Made by a program: the position numbers and the translations under genes
Shown: in pieces, positions 1 to 8,660 of the stretch
Layout: every line of letters starts with the position of its first letter
Position numbering within the stretch: the stretch's first letter is position 1
The notes under the pieces: generated by a model
What the model was told of the DNA's origin: nothing
Seen by the model: only the letters and a program-made list of their open reading frames with translations
The model's database searches: none
Source of the DNA: Paraburkholderia sp. BL25I1N1
GTDB taxonomy: Bacteria > Pseudomonadota > Gammaproteobacteria > Burkholderiales > Burkholderiaceae
DNA length: 64,000 nt
Direction: 5' to 3'
Assembly (NCBI RefSeq): GCF_003002025.1
Contig: NZ_PVZB01000009.1
Coordinates: 235,734 to 299,733, forward strand

Positions 1-705
1 CGGCGCGATCGGCTGCTGCGCGTATTGACGCGCCTGATAGATCGAATCGGCGACCGGCCCCGACAGCGGCCGGATGGTGTGGTACTTCCACGCCGGCACC
101 GACGACAAAAAGATCACGCCGTGATCGTCCGTGACGACGAGCGGTTCGGACGCATCCGCGCCCTGGAACCATTCAAGATCGAGTTTGACCACCGCCACGC
201 CGACAATCTTGCCCTCGCGCCGCACCGGCTGCGAGATGTAGTAGCCCGGCGCCTGCGAGATCGTACCGATGCCGAAGAAGCGGCCCACGCCGCCTTTGAC
301 GGCATCGAGAAAATACGGCCGGAATTGATAGCCCGCGCCGATGAAACTGCCCGGCCCGCGCCAATTACTTGCGGCGACGCAAAAGCCGTCGAGTGGAATG
401 ATGTAGGTGACCGTGGCGCGCGCGTGGCGGTTCAGATCCTCGAGATAAAGGTTGGCGCGCTCGACATTGACCGGCGTGGGATTGACCAGCGCGTCCTGCA
501 CGATGGGATGTTCCGCCAGCAGATACGGCAGCGATTCGTAGCGTTCGAGCGTGCTCTTCAGCGCGCTGGTCGTACGGTCGACCCGCACCGCGGCGTTGCG
601 CCGCAAATGGTCGATGCCGCTTTGCCACGCGATGCTGTAAGTGAGCCCGCACGCCACCACGAGCCCGGCGACGAGCGCGAAGAGGATCAGCAGGCGTCGC
701 GTCAC
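1..705 (-). CDS. dctB: C4-dicarboxylate sensor histidine kinase DctB, N-terminal part (runs off left edge)
   Basis: The reverse strand is open from a GTG at 705 to the window edge (235 codons, no stop). The protein starts with a short basic stretch and one hydrophobic segment (about residues 4-22, LLILFALVAGLVVACG), followed by a periplasmic sensor region of the PDC type with the phrases GYYISQPV and RFFGIGTISQ. That is the layout of DctB, the membrane kinase that senses succinate, malate and fumarate. The kinase core lies outside the window. It follows dctA on the same strand after a 171-nt gap, which supports the DctB name over other PDC kinases. The GTG has no clear ribosome site, so the start may be slightly off. 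Confidence 0.8.
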   Translation of the reverse strand, partial: MTRRLLILFALVAGLVVACGLTYSIAWQSGIDHLRRNAAVRVDRTTSALKSTLERYESLPYLLAEHPIVQDALVNPTPVNVERANLYLEDLNRHARATVTYIIPLDGFCVAASNWRGPGSFIGAGYQFRPYFLDAVKGGVGRFFGIGTISQAPGYYISQPVRREGKIVGVAVVKLDLEWFQGADASEPLVVTDDHGVIFLSSVPAWKYHTIRPLSGPVADSIYQARQYAQQPIAP

Positions 706-876
706 GTTGGCAATATCCGATCGGTGAGGATCGTTTATTGTGGCATAAGGCGAAGCGTCGTCGGGCCAGGCTTCGTCAGCCGACGACGTGAAGGTTGGGC
801 GCGCGGACACCGGTTTCATACGTTTGGTGTCCGCGGCCGTGAACGTTGCGTTAAAGGACGTTGCCGATCAAACAGC

Positions 877-2157
877 TTAAACGCCGGCCGGCTCTTTGAC
901 CGGCACATCGCCACGCAACGCGGCGTTCAGCTTGTTGCGGTCCAGTTCCTTTTCCCATGCCGACACCACCACCGTCGCCACGCCGTTGCCGACGATGTTC
1001 GTCAGCGCGCGGCATTCGCTCATGAAGCGGTCGATACCGAGAATCAGCACCATGCCCGACAGCGGAATGGTCGGCACCACGGCCAGCGTCGCGGCCAGCG
1101 TGATGAAGCCCGCGCCGGTCACACCGCTCGCGCCCTTCGAGGTCAGCATCGTCACCGCCAGCAGCGTGAGTTGTTGCGTCCACGTGAGGTCGGTGTTGGT
1201 GGCTTGCGCGATGAACAGCACGGCCATCGTCATGTAGATGTTGGTGCCGTCGAGGTTGAACGAATAACCGGTCGGCACCACGAGGCCCACCACCGAACGC
1301 GAGCAGCCGAGCTTTTCGAGCTTCAGCATCAGTTGCGGCAGCGCGGCTTCGGACGAACTCGTGCCGAGCACGATCAGCATCTCTTCCTTGATGTACGCGA
1401 CGAAGCGCAGGATGTTGAAGCCCACCGCACGCGCGATGATGCCGAGCACGACCACCACGAACACGATCGAGGTCAGATAGAAGGTGCCGATCAGTTTGAG
1501 CATCGGCAGCAGCGAGCCGATACCGTACTTACCGATCGTGAACGCCATCGCGCCGAACGCGCCGATCGGCGCCAGCTTCGTGATGATGCGCACAATGCCG
1601 AACAGCACATGCGAGAACCCGTCGATAAAGCTCGTCACCACCTTGCCCTTCTCACCGGCAGTCGCGAGCACCGCGCCGCACAGCAGCGCGATCAGCAGAA
1701 TCTGCAGGATTTCACCCTGCGCGAACGCCGACACGAACGTGTCCGGAATGATGTGCATCAGGAAGTCGACCGTGGTCTGGCCATGCGCCTTGGCGGCGTA
1801 CGATGCGACTGCCTTGCCGTCGAGCGTGGCCGGATCGATGTTGAAGCCGACGCCCGGTTTCAGCACGTGCGTGGCCACCAGGCCGAGCACCAGTGCGAAA
1901 GTCGAGACGATCTCGAAGTACAGCAGCGCCTTGCCGCCCACTCGCCCGACCTTCTTCATGTCCTCCATGCCGGCGATACCCGTCACCACCGTACAGAAGA
2001 TGATCGGCCCGATCACCATCTTGATCAGCTTGATGAAGCCGTCGCCGAGCGGCTTCATGTCGACGGCGAAATCCGGATAGAAATGGCCGAGTGCGATACC
2101 TATAAGGATCGCCACGATCACCTGGACGTACAGCACTTTGTGGATAGGTTTCTTCAC
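877..2157 (-). CDS. dctA: C4-dicarboxylate transport protein DctA
   Basis: This 426-residue inner-membrane symporter of the DAACS (glutamate/dicarboxylate:cation) family imports succinate, fumarate and malate with protons or sodium. Visible signs are the hydrophobic N-terminus ([20 protein letters not shown]), the serine-rich re-entrant loop ([11 protein letters not shown], about residue 270) and the conserved NLDGTNIY motif. Length matches the usual 425-440. The open frame continues upstream, but the GTG at 2157 has an AGGAACC ribosome site about 6 nt before it and gives the family N-terminus ([12 protein letters not shown]). A sigma-54 promoter lies about 190 nt upstream and dctB follows. 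Confidence 0.95.
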   Translation of the reverse strand: MKKPIHKVLYVQVIVAILIGIALGHFYPDFAVDMKPLGDGFIKLIKMVIGPIIFCTVVTGIAGMEDMKKVGRVGGKALLYFEIVSTFALVLGLVATHVLKPGVGFNIDPATLDGKAVASYAAKAHGQTTVDFLMHIIPDTFVSAFAQGEILQILLIALLCGAVLATAGEKGKVVTSFIDGFSHVLFGIVRIITKLAPIGAFGAMAFTIGKYGIGSLLPMLKLIGTFYLTSIVFVVVVLGIIARAVGFNILRFVAYIKEEMLIVLGTSSSEAALPQLMLKLEKLGCSRSVVGLVVPTGYSFNLDGTNIYMTMAVLFIAQATNTDLTWTQQLTLLAVTMLTSKGASGVTGAGFITLAATLAVVPTIPLSGMVLILGIDRFMSECRALTNIVGNGVATVVVSAWEKELDRNKLNAALRGDVPVKEPAGV

Positions 2158-2347
2158 GATGGTTCCTGCGATGTGGATGAGCTCAAATGGCCTGCCACGC
2201 TGCGCATCATGCGAACGAATAGTCGTCACGCCTGTGCACGGCATTAGGCCGCGACAAGGGACGAATTCAGAAATACCGGGAAGGGAAATCGGACATCGTT
2301 GTCTCCTTGCTTTAGTTGTCGGACCGTTGCGGCCGCGGGTTCTATTT

Positions 2348-2363
2348 TGCAAGGTCGATGCCA
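2348..2363 (-). promoter_or_regulatory. Sigma-54 (-24/-12) promoter of dctA
   Basis: Read on the minus strand the site is TGGCATCGACCTTGCA. This fits the RpoN consensus TGGCAC-N5-TTGC, with the invariant GG and GC separated by exactly 10 nt. Transcription would begin near 2337, leaving a leader of about 180 nt before the dctA GTG. Known dctA genes are RpoN-dependent and activated by DctD, so the position agrees with the gene. Confidence 0.75.
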
Positions 2364-2425
2364 GCTCTACGCCTGGATCGACGCCTTGATTTTTATAGGT
2401 TTTCTGACGATCCAGTGTACGCGCC

Positions 2426-2475
2426 GTCCGGGATTCTGGAAATCCGGACAAAGCCTGTCGGGGAATCCGGAATGC
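2426..2475. promoter_or_regulatory. Putative DctD enhancer sites upstream of dctA
   Basis: Positions 2426-2449 form a near-palindrome with perfect 6-bp outer arms GTCCGG/CCGGAC and partly matching inner halves. A second, degenerate copy of the same words (GGGGAATCCGGAA) follows at about 2459-2471. They lie roughly 65-110 bp upstream of the sigma-54 element. That is the usual place for tandem upstream activator sites of an NtrC-class activator. Assignment to DctD is inference from context. The rest of 2158-2561 contains no gene. Confidence 0.5.
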
Positions 2476-2561
2476 ATTGGGACGGCGGACTCGGGATAAC
2501 CCGTAGGGCTTTCTACGGCGTGCCTGGCGAGTCAGCAAGCGCGCCGTCCAACTTGCGGCCT

Positions 2562-3632
2562 CTAAACGCTGCCCTCTTCCAGCACCAGCAGATTCTCGTG
2601 CGAAAAACCGAGCGACACCGGCTGCCCGCGTTCGGGCAAACCGCGGTTCGGATCGTTGAATACGTCGAGCGAAATCACGGCGTCTTTCACGCGGGTTCTG
2701 ATGCGCACCACCGCGCCGAGGAAATTCACTTCTTCGACGGTGGCGTTCAGCGTGTTGCGGCCGGGCGCGGCCGGCTCCAGCACGATCGCTTCGGGCCGCA
2801 GCGCGAGCAGGCGCTTCTTGCCCGCATCGTTCGACGGCAGTTCTTGTGTCGTGGTCAGCTCCTGGCCGTCCACCACCATCCTGCCGGTGGCCGGATCCAC
2901 CACATGGCCGGCCAGAATATTCAGCGTGCCGACGAACGACGCGACGAAGCGCGTGCGCGGAAAGTTATAGATATCCGAGGGCGAGCCGATCTGTTCGACG
3001 CGGCCCTCGTTCATCACGACGATGCGGTCGGAAATCGACAGCGCCTCTTCCTGATCGTGCGTGACAAAGATCGACGTGATACCGAGTTCGCGCTGCAGCG
3101 CGCGAATGTCCTGGCGCAACGAGATACGGATCTTGGCGTCGAGTGCCGAGAGCGGTTCGTCGAGCAGCAAGACTTGCGGCTTGCCGGCGAGCGCGCGTGC
3201 AAGCGCCACGCGCTGCTGCTGGCCGCCGGACAATTGCCACGGATAACGGCCGCCCAGATGTGGCAGCTTGATCAGTTCCAGCATCTCTTCGACGCGGCTA
3301 TTGATCTCCGCCTGTGGCCGATGCGTGATCTTCAGCCCGAAGCCGATGTTCTCAGCCACCGTCATGTTCGGAAACAGCGCATACGACTGGAACACCATGC
3401 CGACCTTGCGCTGTCGCGTGCGAAGGTGCGTGACGTCCTTGTTGTCGAGCCGGATGATGCCGCGCGTCGGCGTTTCGAAGCCGGCGATCATGCGTAGCAC
3501 GGTCGTCTTGCCGCAGCCGGACGGCCCGAGGAAAGTAATGAATTCGCCGCGTTCGATCTTCATGTCGAAGTGATGCAGCGCAATGTTCGCCCCGAAGGAC
3601 TTATGCAGATTTTCGATCTCAAGGAATGCCAT
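2562..3632 (-). CDS. ABC transporter ATP-binding protein, Pot/Fbp/AEP-type importer
   Basis: This 356-residue cytoplasmic ATPase powers the importer encoded just upstream. Walker A is GPSGCGKTT (residues 36-44), the Q-loop region reads [11 protein letters not shown], the signature is [16 protein letters not shown] and Walker B is [13 protein letters not shown]. The switch histidine sits in [11 protein letters not shown]-terminal TOBE-like domain ([10 protein letters not shown]) follows, as in PotA/FbpC/PhnT proteins. It is the last gene of a five-gene minus-strand run. The ligand cannot be read from this subunit. Confidence 0.88.
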   Translation of the reverse strand: MAFLEIENLHKSFGANIALHHFDMKIERGEFITFLGPSGCGKTTVLRMIAGFETPTRGIIRLDNKDVTHLRTRQRKVGMVFQSYALFPNMTVAENIGFGLKITHRPQAEINSRVEEMLELIKLPHLGGRYPWQLSGGQQQRVALARALAGKPQVLLLDEPLSALDAKIRISLRQDIRALQRELGITSIFVTHDQEEALSISDRIVVMNEGRVEQIGSPSDIYNFPRTRFVASFVGTLNILAGHVVDPATGRMVVDGQELTTTQELPSNDAGKKRLLALRPEAIVLEPAAPGRNTLNATVEEVNFLGAVVRIRTRVKDAVISLDVFNDPNRGLPERGQPVSLGFSHENLLVLEEGSV

Positions 3633-3678
3633 GATGCGCCGCCTCAGTCCGTCAAACTTGTTGGATCAAACTCGTTGG

Positions 3679-4470
3679 TCAAACTTTCTGGCCGCTCATG
3701 GAGCGGGCCGAGCCGAATACCTGAATCAGTCCCATAGACGCCCACGTGATCACGAACGCGATGATCGCGAGCGCCGACGGCTCGTACGCGCGGTTCGCTC
3801 CGATCAATTGCAGATACGGGCCGAACGCGGGACGGTCGAGCAGACTCGCCAGCGTGAACTCGCCGATCACCACCGCAAAAGTGAGGAACGCGCCGGACAG
3901 AATGCCCGAGCGGATATTCGGAAAGATCACCTTGAAGAGAATCGTCGGCCAGTTCGCGCCGAGACATTCGGCGGCTTCGGTGAGCGAGCGCACGTCGACC
4001 GCGCGCAGACCGGCATCGACGGCGCGGTACATGTACGGCAGCGAGAGCGTCACGTAGCCGAATACCAGCAGCAGATCGGTGGCGCGCTCGTTGCCGGTGA
4101 GCGGCAGAATCGAACTGCTGTTATAGATGCGCAGATAACCGAACACGATCACGATAGCGGGCACCACCAGCGGCAGCAGCGTGATGAATTCGACCACCGG
4201 CCGCAGCTTCGGCAAACGCAATTGCACCCAGTAAGCGGTCGGCACCACCAGCAGCACGCCGACCACGATCGTCAGCAGCGCCATCAGAATCGAGTAGCCG
4301 AACGAGGCCTGAAAACGCGGATCGCCGAGCACGACGCTGTACGCTTCGAAGCTGTAGGCGCCGCGCTTCATGCGCAGGCTGAACTCGAACGTCGCGATCA
4401 ACGGAATGAGGAAGTACAGCGAACCGACGATCATCGCGGTCCACGCACCCACGCGTGACTGGCTTTTCAT
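3679..4470 (-). CDS. ABC transporter permease, second inner-membrane subunit
   Basis: A 263-residue polytopic protein with about six hydrophobic segments. It carries the BPD_transp_1 cytoplasmic loop EAAECLGANWPTILFKVIFP, the EAA motif that contacts the ATPase. It resembles PotC/PhnV-type permeases. Its ATG overlaps the stop of the preceding permease by 4 nt (ATGA), so the two are translationally coupled. The ATPase gene follows 46 nt later. Confidence 0.87.
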   Translation of the reverse strand: MKSQSRVGAWTAMIVGSLYFLIPLIATFEFSLRMKRGAYSFEAYSVVLGDPRFQASFGYSILMALLTIVVGVLLVVPTAYWVQLRLPKLRPVVEFITLLPLVVPAIVIVFGYLRIYNSSSILPLTGNERATDLLLVFGYVTLSLPYMYRAVDAGLRAVDVRSLTEAAECLGANWPTILFKVIFPNIRSGILSGAFLTFAVVIGEFTLASLLDRPAFGPYLQLIGANRAYEPSALAIIAFVITWASMGLIQVFGSARSMSGQKV

Positions 4471-5405
4471 CGACGTCCCCTTTCAGCGCGCGAACGCAGC
4501 CAGATGTAGCCGCCATTCGAGAGGCCGGTCACGAGCACCATGCCGAGCGCGAGCGCATAGCCGAGATTCTGGTTGTGCATCACGTCGCCGCGAATCTGCG
4601 CGTACAACAGGATCGTAACGATATTCAGCGAACTGCCGGTCAGCGCGTAAGCCGTGGCGACCGCGCCGAATGAATTGGCGAACAGCAGCAGCGCGGCGCC
4701 GAGCACGCTCGGCCACAGCACCGGCAGCGCGACGTAACGCCAGTATTGATAAGCGGAGCCGCCCAGACAATCGCAGGCTTCGCGCCATTCGCGCTTGAGG
4801 CCGTCGAGCGCGGGCGTGACGATCAGCACCATCAAGGGAATCTGGAAATACAGATAGGTCAGCGTCAGCCCGGAAAAGCTCAGGACGCTGAAGCCGGTCG
4901 AGTACAGATTGAAGCCCAGGTATTTCTTCAGCAGCACGGTGACGAGCCCGACGCGCCCCAACGTGCAGATGAAAGCGAACGCGAGCGGCACGCCGGCGAA
5001 GTTCGACGCGACGCCCGAAAACGTCATCAAGGTCGGACGAATCCAGCCTGGCAGTTTGCCCTGCACCGCCGCCCATGCGAGCAGCAAGCCGATCACTGCG
5101 CCGCCGAGTGAAGACGCCGCGCTCACCTTGAAGCTGATCCAGTACGCGTCCATGACGGTCGGCTGGAGCAGGTCACGGAAATTGGCGAGCGTGAAGTGGC
5201 CTTGCGGGTCCTGGAATGCACCGACCATCAGGAAGCCGGTCGGCAGAATCAGGAACAGCAGCGCGAACATAAAGAACGGCACCACGCCGATCCAGGCGAG
5301 TAACGGCGACGCGCGGCCCGGACCGTCGACGCGAGGCGTTGGGGTAGGCACCGGCGGAACCAGCAGTTCCGGCTGCACCGATCCCGCATCCGATGAAGCG
5401 CTCAT
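4467..5405 (-). CDS. ABC transporter permease, first inner-membrane subunit
   Basis: A 312-residue permease with a proline-rich cytoplasmic N-terminus (about residues 10-30), then six predicted membrane segments beginning at VVPFFMFALLFLILPTGFLM. The EAA loop reads REACDCLGGSAYQYWRYVALP. The family is the PotB/PhnU/FbpB class of BPD_transp_1 permeases. It lies 136 nt downstream of the binding-protein gene and overlaps the second permease by 4 nt. Confidence 0.87.
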   Translation of the reverse strand: MSASSDAGSVQPELLVPPVPTPTPRVDGPGRASPLLAWIGVVPFFMFALLFLILPTGFLMVGAFQDPQGHFTLANFRDLLQPTVMDAYWISFKVSAASSLGGAVIGLLLAWAAVQGKLPGWIRPTLMTFSGVASNFAGVPLAFAFICTLGRVGLVTVLLKKYLGFNLYSTGFSVLSFSGLTLTYLYFQIPLMVLIVTPALDGLKREWREACDCLGGSAYQYWRYVALPVLWPSVLGAALLLFANSFGAVATAYALTGSSLNIVTILLYAQIRGDVMHNQNLGYALALGMVLVTGLSNGGYIWLRSRAERGRR

Positions 5406-5541
5406 AGCTCACCCTTGGGGCAATCTGGCAAACGCCGAACGCGCCGCTGAAATGAGCGGCGCGCCGGCGGCAAAACTTCAGGCTTCGTTCAGGCGCCGCG
5501 GCGGGCGCGTTTCGCTGCCGCCGCGGCTCACGCTACGCCGC

Positions 5542-6657
5542 TTACTTGACGTTCGCACCGACCGCTTCATCCCAGTGCTTTGTGATGGTGTCCTTGTACG
5601 CGTCCTGTTGCGAGAGCGTCGGGAACACCACGTTCTTGTAGGCCGACGGCGGCGGCAGTTTGTCGAGCAGCGCTTGCGGCACTTTCTTGCCGCTCACCAA
5701 TTCGTTGTAGCGCATCGGATGGCAATAGCCCTTCAGCCAGCCGATCTGGCCTTCGTCGGAGTACAGGTATTCCATCCACAGCTTGGCTGCGTTCGGATGC
5801 GGCGCATAAGCGCTGATTGCCTGCACGTACACGCCGGCGACCACACCCGTTTTCGGAATCACCACATTCACCTTCGGATTGCCCTTGAGCGTGTCGCGGT
5901 CGGCCAGCGCGTTGTAGTCCCAACGCACGATGATCGGCGTGGTGCCTTGCGCGAGCGAAGCCGCCTTGCCGATCACCGGCACGAAGTTGCCGCTCTTGTT
6001 CAGGTTGGCGAAATACGTGAGGCCGGCCTGACCGGCCTTGCTTGCATCGCCCTTGCTTTGCGACAGACCGGCGGCGTACACGGCCTGGATCGCCTGATTG
6101 GCCGAGCGCGGGTCGCCCGCCAGCGAGACGGCGTTCTTGTAGTCCGGCTTGAGCAGATCGCTCCAGTCGGACGGCGCCTTGTCGATCATGTCGGCATTGA
6201 CTTCGAAAGCGAGCACACCATAGTAATCGCCATACCAATAACCGTCGGCATCCTTCGACTCTTTCGGGATCGAGTTCCACGAGGCGACCTTGTACGGCTG
6301 CAGCAGCCCTTCAGCTTTCGCGGACGGACCGAACGACAGGCCCACGTCGATCACGTCGGGCGCCTGCGGCCCCTTGTTGCCCTTGTTAGCCTTGATGGCT
6401 TCGACTTCGTCGCCCGAACCCGCATCCGGATTCAGTTCGTTGATCTTGATGCCGTACTTCTTCTGAAAGCCGGCGACCAGTTCGCCGTAGTTGCACCAGT
6501 CGTGCGGCAGCGCGATCACGGTGAGTTGGCCTTCCTGCTTGGCTGCGGCGATCAGTGCGTCGAGCGGCGCGGCCGAAGCGCTGCTGCTAGCGCCGGCGGC
6601 GGCGACACCCGCAACGGCCGACATCGAAAGTATGCGAGCTAACGCGGTGCGGTTCAT
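5542..6657 (-). CDS. Periplasmic substrate-binding protein of the Pot/Fbp-type ABC importer
   Basis: A 371-residue secreted binding protein. The ATG at 6657 gives a clear Sec signal (MNRTALARILSMSAVAGVAA, cleavage near SASA-AP). The mature part begins LDALIAAAKQEGQLTVIALP, as in family 1/6 binding proteins for iron, spermidine or phosphonates. The phrase ALPHDWCNYGELVAGFQKKY is characteristic of a subgroup usually labelled only extracellular solute-binding protein. A phosphodiesterase gene lies immediately upstream and a GlpR-type regulator is divergent. That points to a phosphate ester such as a glycerophosphodiester as ligand, which is inference only. Confidence 0.85.
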   Translation of the reverse strand: MNRTALARILSMSAVAGVAAAGASSSASAAPLDALIAAAKQEGQLTVIALPHDWCNYGELVAGFQKKYGIKINELNPDAGSGDEVEAIKANKGNKGPQAPDVIDVGLSFGPSAKAEGLLQPYKVASWNSIPKESKDADGYWYGDYYGVLAFEVNADMIDKAPSDWSDLLKPDYKNAVSLAGDPRSANQAIQAVYAAGLSQSKGDASKAGQAGLTYFANLNKSGNFVPVIGKAASLAQGTTPIIVRWDYNALADRDTLKGNPKVNVVIPKTGVVAGVYVQAISAYAPHPNAAKLWMEYLYSDEGQIGWLKGYCHPMRYNELVSGKKVPQALLDKLPPPSAYKNVVFPTLSQQDAYKDTITKHWDEAVGANVK

Positions 6658-6731
6658 AGTCGTTCCCCATCCTCTGCCGAAATTGCTACGTTTGGAAAAT
6701 TTCTGGTTCGAACTTCGGAGCGCGCGCCTCT

Positions 6732-6747
6732 GCAAGTTCGCACTTGC
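6732..6747. repeat. Short inverted repeat between phosphodiesterase and binding-protein genes
   Basis: Arms GCAAGT and ACTTGC flank a 4-nt spacer TCGC, in the 108-nt gap between the phosphodiesterase stop and the binding-protein start. As RNA it makes a small hairpin without a U-tract. It might set the ratio between the two gene products or be a protein site; nothing decides this. Confidence 0.35.
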
Positions 6748-6765
6748 GCGCCCGCGCCATGTCGC

Positions 6766-7554
6766 TCAGGCCGGGTTGGCCGGCACTGGGAACATGTCGT
6801 GTCGCAGTGTATCGATGCGATCTGTACAAATCATGTCGACGCCCCATTGCGCGAGCAGTTGCGCGCGCGCCGGTTCGTTGACGGTGTAGGCCAGCACGCG
6901 CAGGCCGGCGCAGTGAACCTCCGCGACCAGCCGCTCGGTGAGATAGCGTTGGTTCGCGTGAAATGACACACAGTCCAGTTCACGCACGATGCGCAGCCAG
7001 TCGTCAGGAATTTCGTCGAACAGCATGCCGCGTTGCACGGACGGCGCCGCGTCGCGCGCTGCGGCGAGCGCCTCGAACGAAAACGACGACAGCAGCGGCG
7101 GTGTCTTCTGTCCTTGCCACAAGGTCAGCGCGCCGCGCGCCACCAGCGTGCCGGTGATCTCGTCGCGGCCCGGACACGGCTTGATTTCGATGTTGGCCGC
7201 AATGCCGTCGCGCGCGCAGCGTTCGGCCGCCTCGGCAAGCGTCGGCAACCGCGTGCCGGCGAATTGCGGTCCGTACCAAGAGCCGGCGTCGAGCGTCGCC
7301 AGCTGCTGCCATGTGTGTTCGGCGGCGGCACCACGACCGTTGGTGGTGCGCTCGAGCGTGTCGTCGTGCAGCAGGAAGAGCTGGTTGTCGGCGGATAGCT
7401 TGGCGTCGAATTCGACCATGCGGTAGCCATAACGCACGCAGGCGTCGAAACCGGCGAGAGTGTTTTCCGGCGCCAGCGTGCCGCCGCAGCGATGGGCGGC
7501 CAGTCGCGGATAAGGCCAGTCTGCGGATAAGGTGCGATTAATCCCGTTTCCCAC
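6766..7554 (-). CDS. ugpQ: Glycerophosphodiester phosphodiesterase (UgpQ/GlpQ family)
   Basis: This 262-residue enzyme hydrolyses glycerophosphodiesters to glycerol-3-phosphate and the alcohol. The GDPD fold signature is clear: AAHRCGGTLAPENTLAGF (about residues 19-36, active-site histidine and the ENT glutamate), then VEFDAKLSADNQLFLLHDD with the ExD and second histidine. Length and lack of a signal peptide fit the cytoplasmic UgpQ type rather than periplasmic GlpQ. It is the first gene of the ABC importer run. That suggests the transporter brings in its substrate, a job normally done by UgpBAEC. Confidence 0.88.
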   Translation of the reverse strand: MGNGINRTLSADWPYPRLAAHRCGGTLAPENTLAGFDACVRYGYRMVEFDAKLSADNQLFLLHDDTLERTTNGRGAAAEHTWQQLATLDAGSWYGPQFAGTRLPTLAEAAERCARDGIAANIEIKPCPGRDEITGTLVARGALTLWQGQKTPPLLSSFSFEALAAARDAAPSVQRGMLFDEIPDDWLRIVRELDCVSFHANQRYLTERLVAEVHCAGLRVLAYTVNEPARAQLLAQWGVDMICTDRIDTLRHDMFPVPANPA

Positions 7555-7865
7555 GTCTCGTTACCTTTCAGATAGAGCGGGTTGACCATGCTCTCGACAC
7601 GTTCCCGGCCGTCACCACCGCCTCGGCCATCATGATGGCATGCGCGGACTTCAGTTCCTTTCCGAACATTTGATGTTCGAATAGACTGCGCGCTTCGATC
7701 TGCGAAGGCTAAGTTGAAATACACAAACTTGCAAGCTGCCAAAAAAATACAACACAATTCGTCTAAAGTAGTAGGCTTGACATCGTCCGGACACACATTC
7801 GTGACCACGATGTCGCAGTTAAATACAGGCTGAACCAACGCGCGTACGCATCCAGGGAAAAATGA
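7555..7865. promoter_or_regulatory. Divergent promoter region with a GlpR-like operator (half-sites at 7673-7689)
   Basis: This 311-nt gap holds no gene. It separates the ugpQ-ABC run (minus) from a DeoR-family regulator (plus). At 7673-7689 it contains a perfect inverted repeat, CGAACAT, spacer TTG, then ATGTTCG. Both arms equal the half-site word of the E. coli GlpR operator, here in the everted order. An AT-rich stretch at about 7710-7775 is the likely core promoter area. The match plus the adjacent DeoR/GlpR-type gene make an autoregulated operator likely. Confidence 0.55.
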
Positions 7866-8636
7866 ATGTGGCAGGAAGACCGTCATCAGAGAATTCGCGC
7901 GTTGCTGTCCACGCTGCAACGCGTGTCCACGGAACGCATCATGGCGGACCTCGGGGTATCGCGCGAAACCGTGCGGCGCGACCTGCTCGATCTCGAAGCG
8001 CTCGGTGAATTGCGGCGCGTGCACGGCGGCGCGATCAAGCCCGCCGACGAAGCGCCGATCGCCGAACGCGCCCACATGCGCGTCAAATCCAAAACGGCGA
8101 TTGCGAAGGCGGCCACGGGTTTGATCGCGAGCGGCCAGACGCTGTTCATCGACGCCGGCACCACCACCGCCGCGCTGGCCGAAGAATTGGCGAAGCTCGC
8201 CAACCTCACCATCGTCACTAATTCGATCGACGTCGCACTGAAGATGCGCGGCGCGGTCGATCAGACCGAAGCCGCCAACGAAGTCATCCTGCTCGGCGGC
8301 TCGATCAGCGACCGCGCCATGGCAACCACCGGCGCGACCACCGTGCTCGACATCCAGCGCTATCGCGCGGACCTCGCGCTGCTGTCGCCGGTCGGCGTCG
8401 ACCACCGGCATGGCGCAACCAATTACGATCACGCCGAAACCGAAGTGGCGCGCGCCATGGTCGCCAACGCGGACCGCGTGGTGATCCTCGCCGACTACAG
8501 CAAGATCGGTCAGCGCAGCCGTATCTCGTACTGCCCGGTCGATCGCATCGACGTGCTCGTCACCAACAAAAAAGCGGCCGAAGCCGCCGATTTCGCATCG
8601 CTGAAAAAGAAGCTCGAAGAGATCGTGCTTGCTTAG
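7866..8636 (+). CDS. DeoR/GlpR-family transcriptional regulator
   Basis: A 256-residue cytoplasmic repressor. The N-terminal DeoR helix-turn-helix spans about residues 5-45 (STERIMADLGVSRETVRRDL), followed by the HGG loop (ELRRVHGGAIKP). The C-terminal sugar-phosphate-sensing DeoRC domain carries DAGTTTAALAEEL and VTNSIDVALKM. DeoR proteins of this type respond to phosphorylated sugars, glycerol-3-phosphate for GlpR. Placement opposite a glycerophosphodiesterase/ABC run and an operator-like repeat with GlpR half-sites supports local control. It converges with the next gene, only 24 nt apart. Confidence 0.88.
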   Translation: MWQEDRHQRIRALLSTLQRVSTERIMADLGVSRETVRRDLLDLEALGELRRVHGGAIKPADEAPIAERAHMRVKSKTAIAKAATGLIASGQTLFIDAGTTTAALAEELAKLANLTIVTNSIDVALKMRGAVDQTEAANEVILLGGSISDRAMATTGATTVLDIQRYRADLALLSPVGVDHRHGATNYDHAETEVARAMVANADRVVILADYSKIGQRSRISYCPVDRIDVLVTNKKAAEAADFASLKKKLEEIVLA

Positions 8637-8660
8637 GGTTTGGGTCGGGAGACTCGAGCG

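Noticed and set aside
25..2247. 740-codon plus-strand open frame opposite dctB and dctA
   Set aside because: It is antisense to two recognisable genes and rich in Arg/His/Ala/Asp, the usual shadow composition in GC-rich DNA; no domain is visible.
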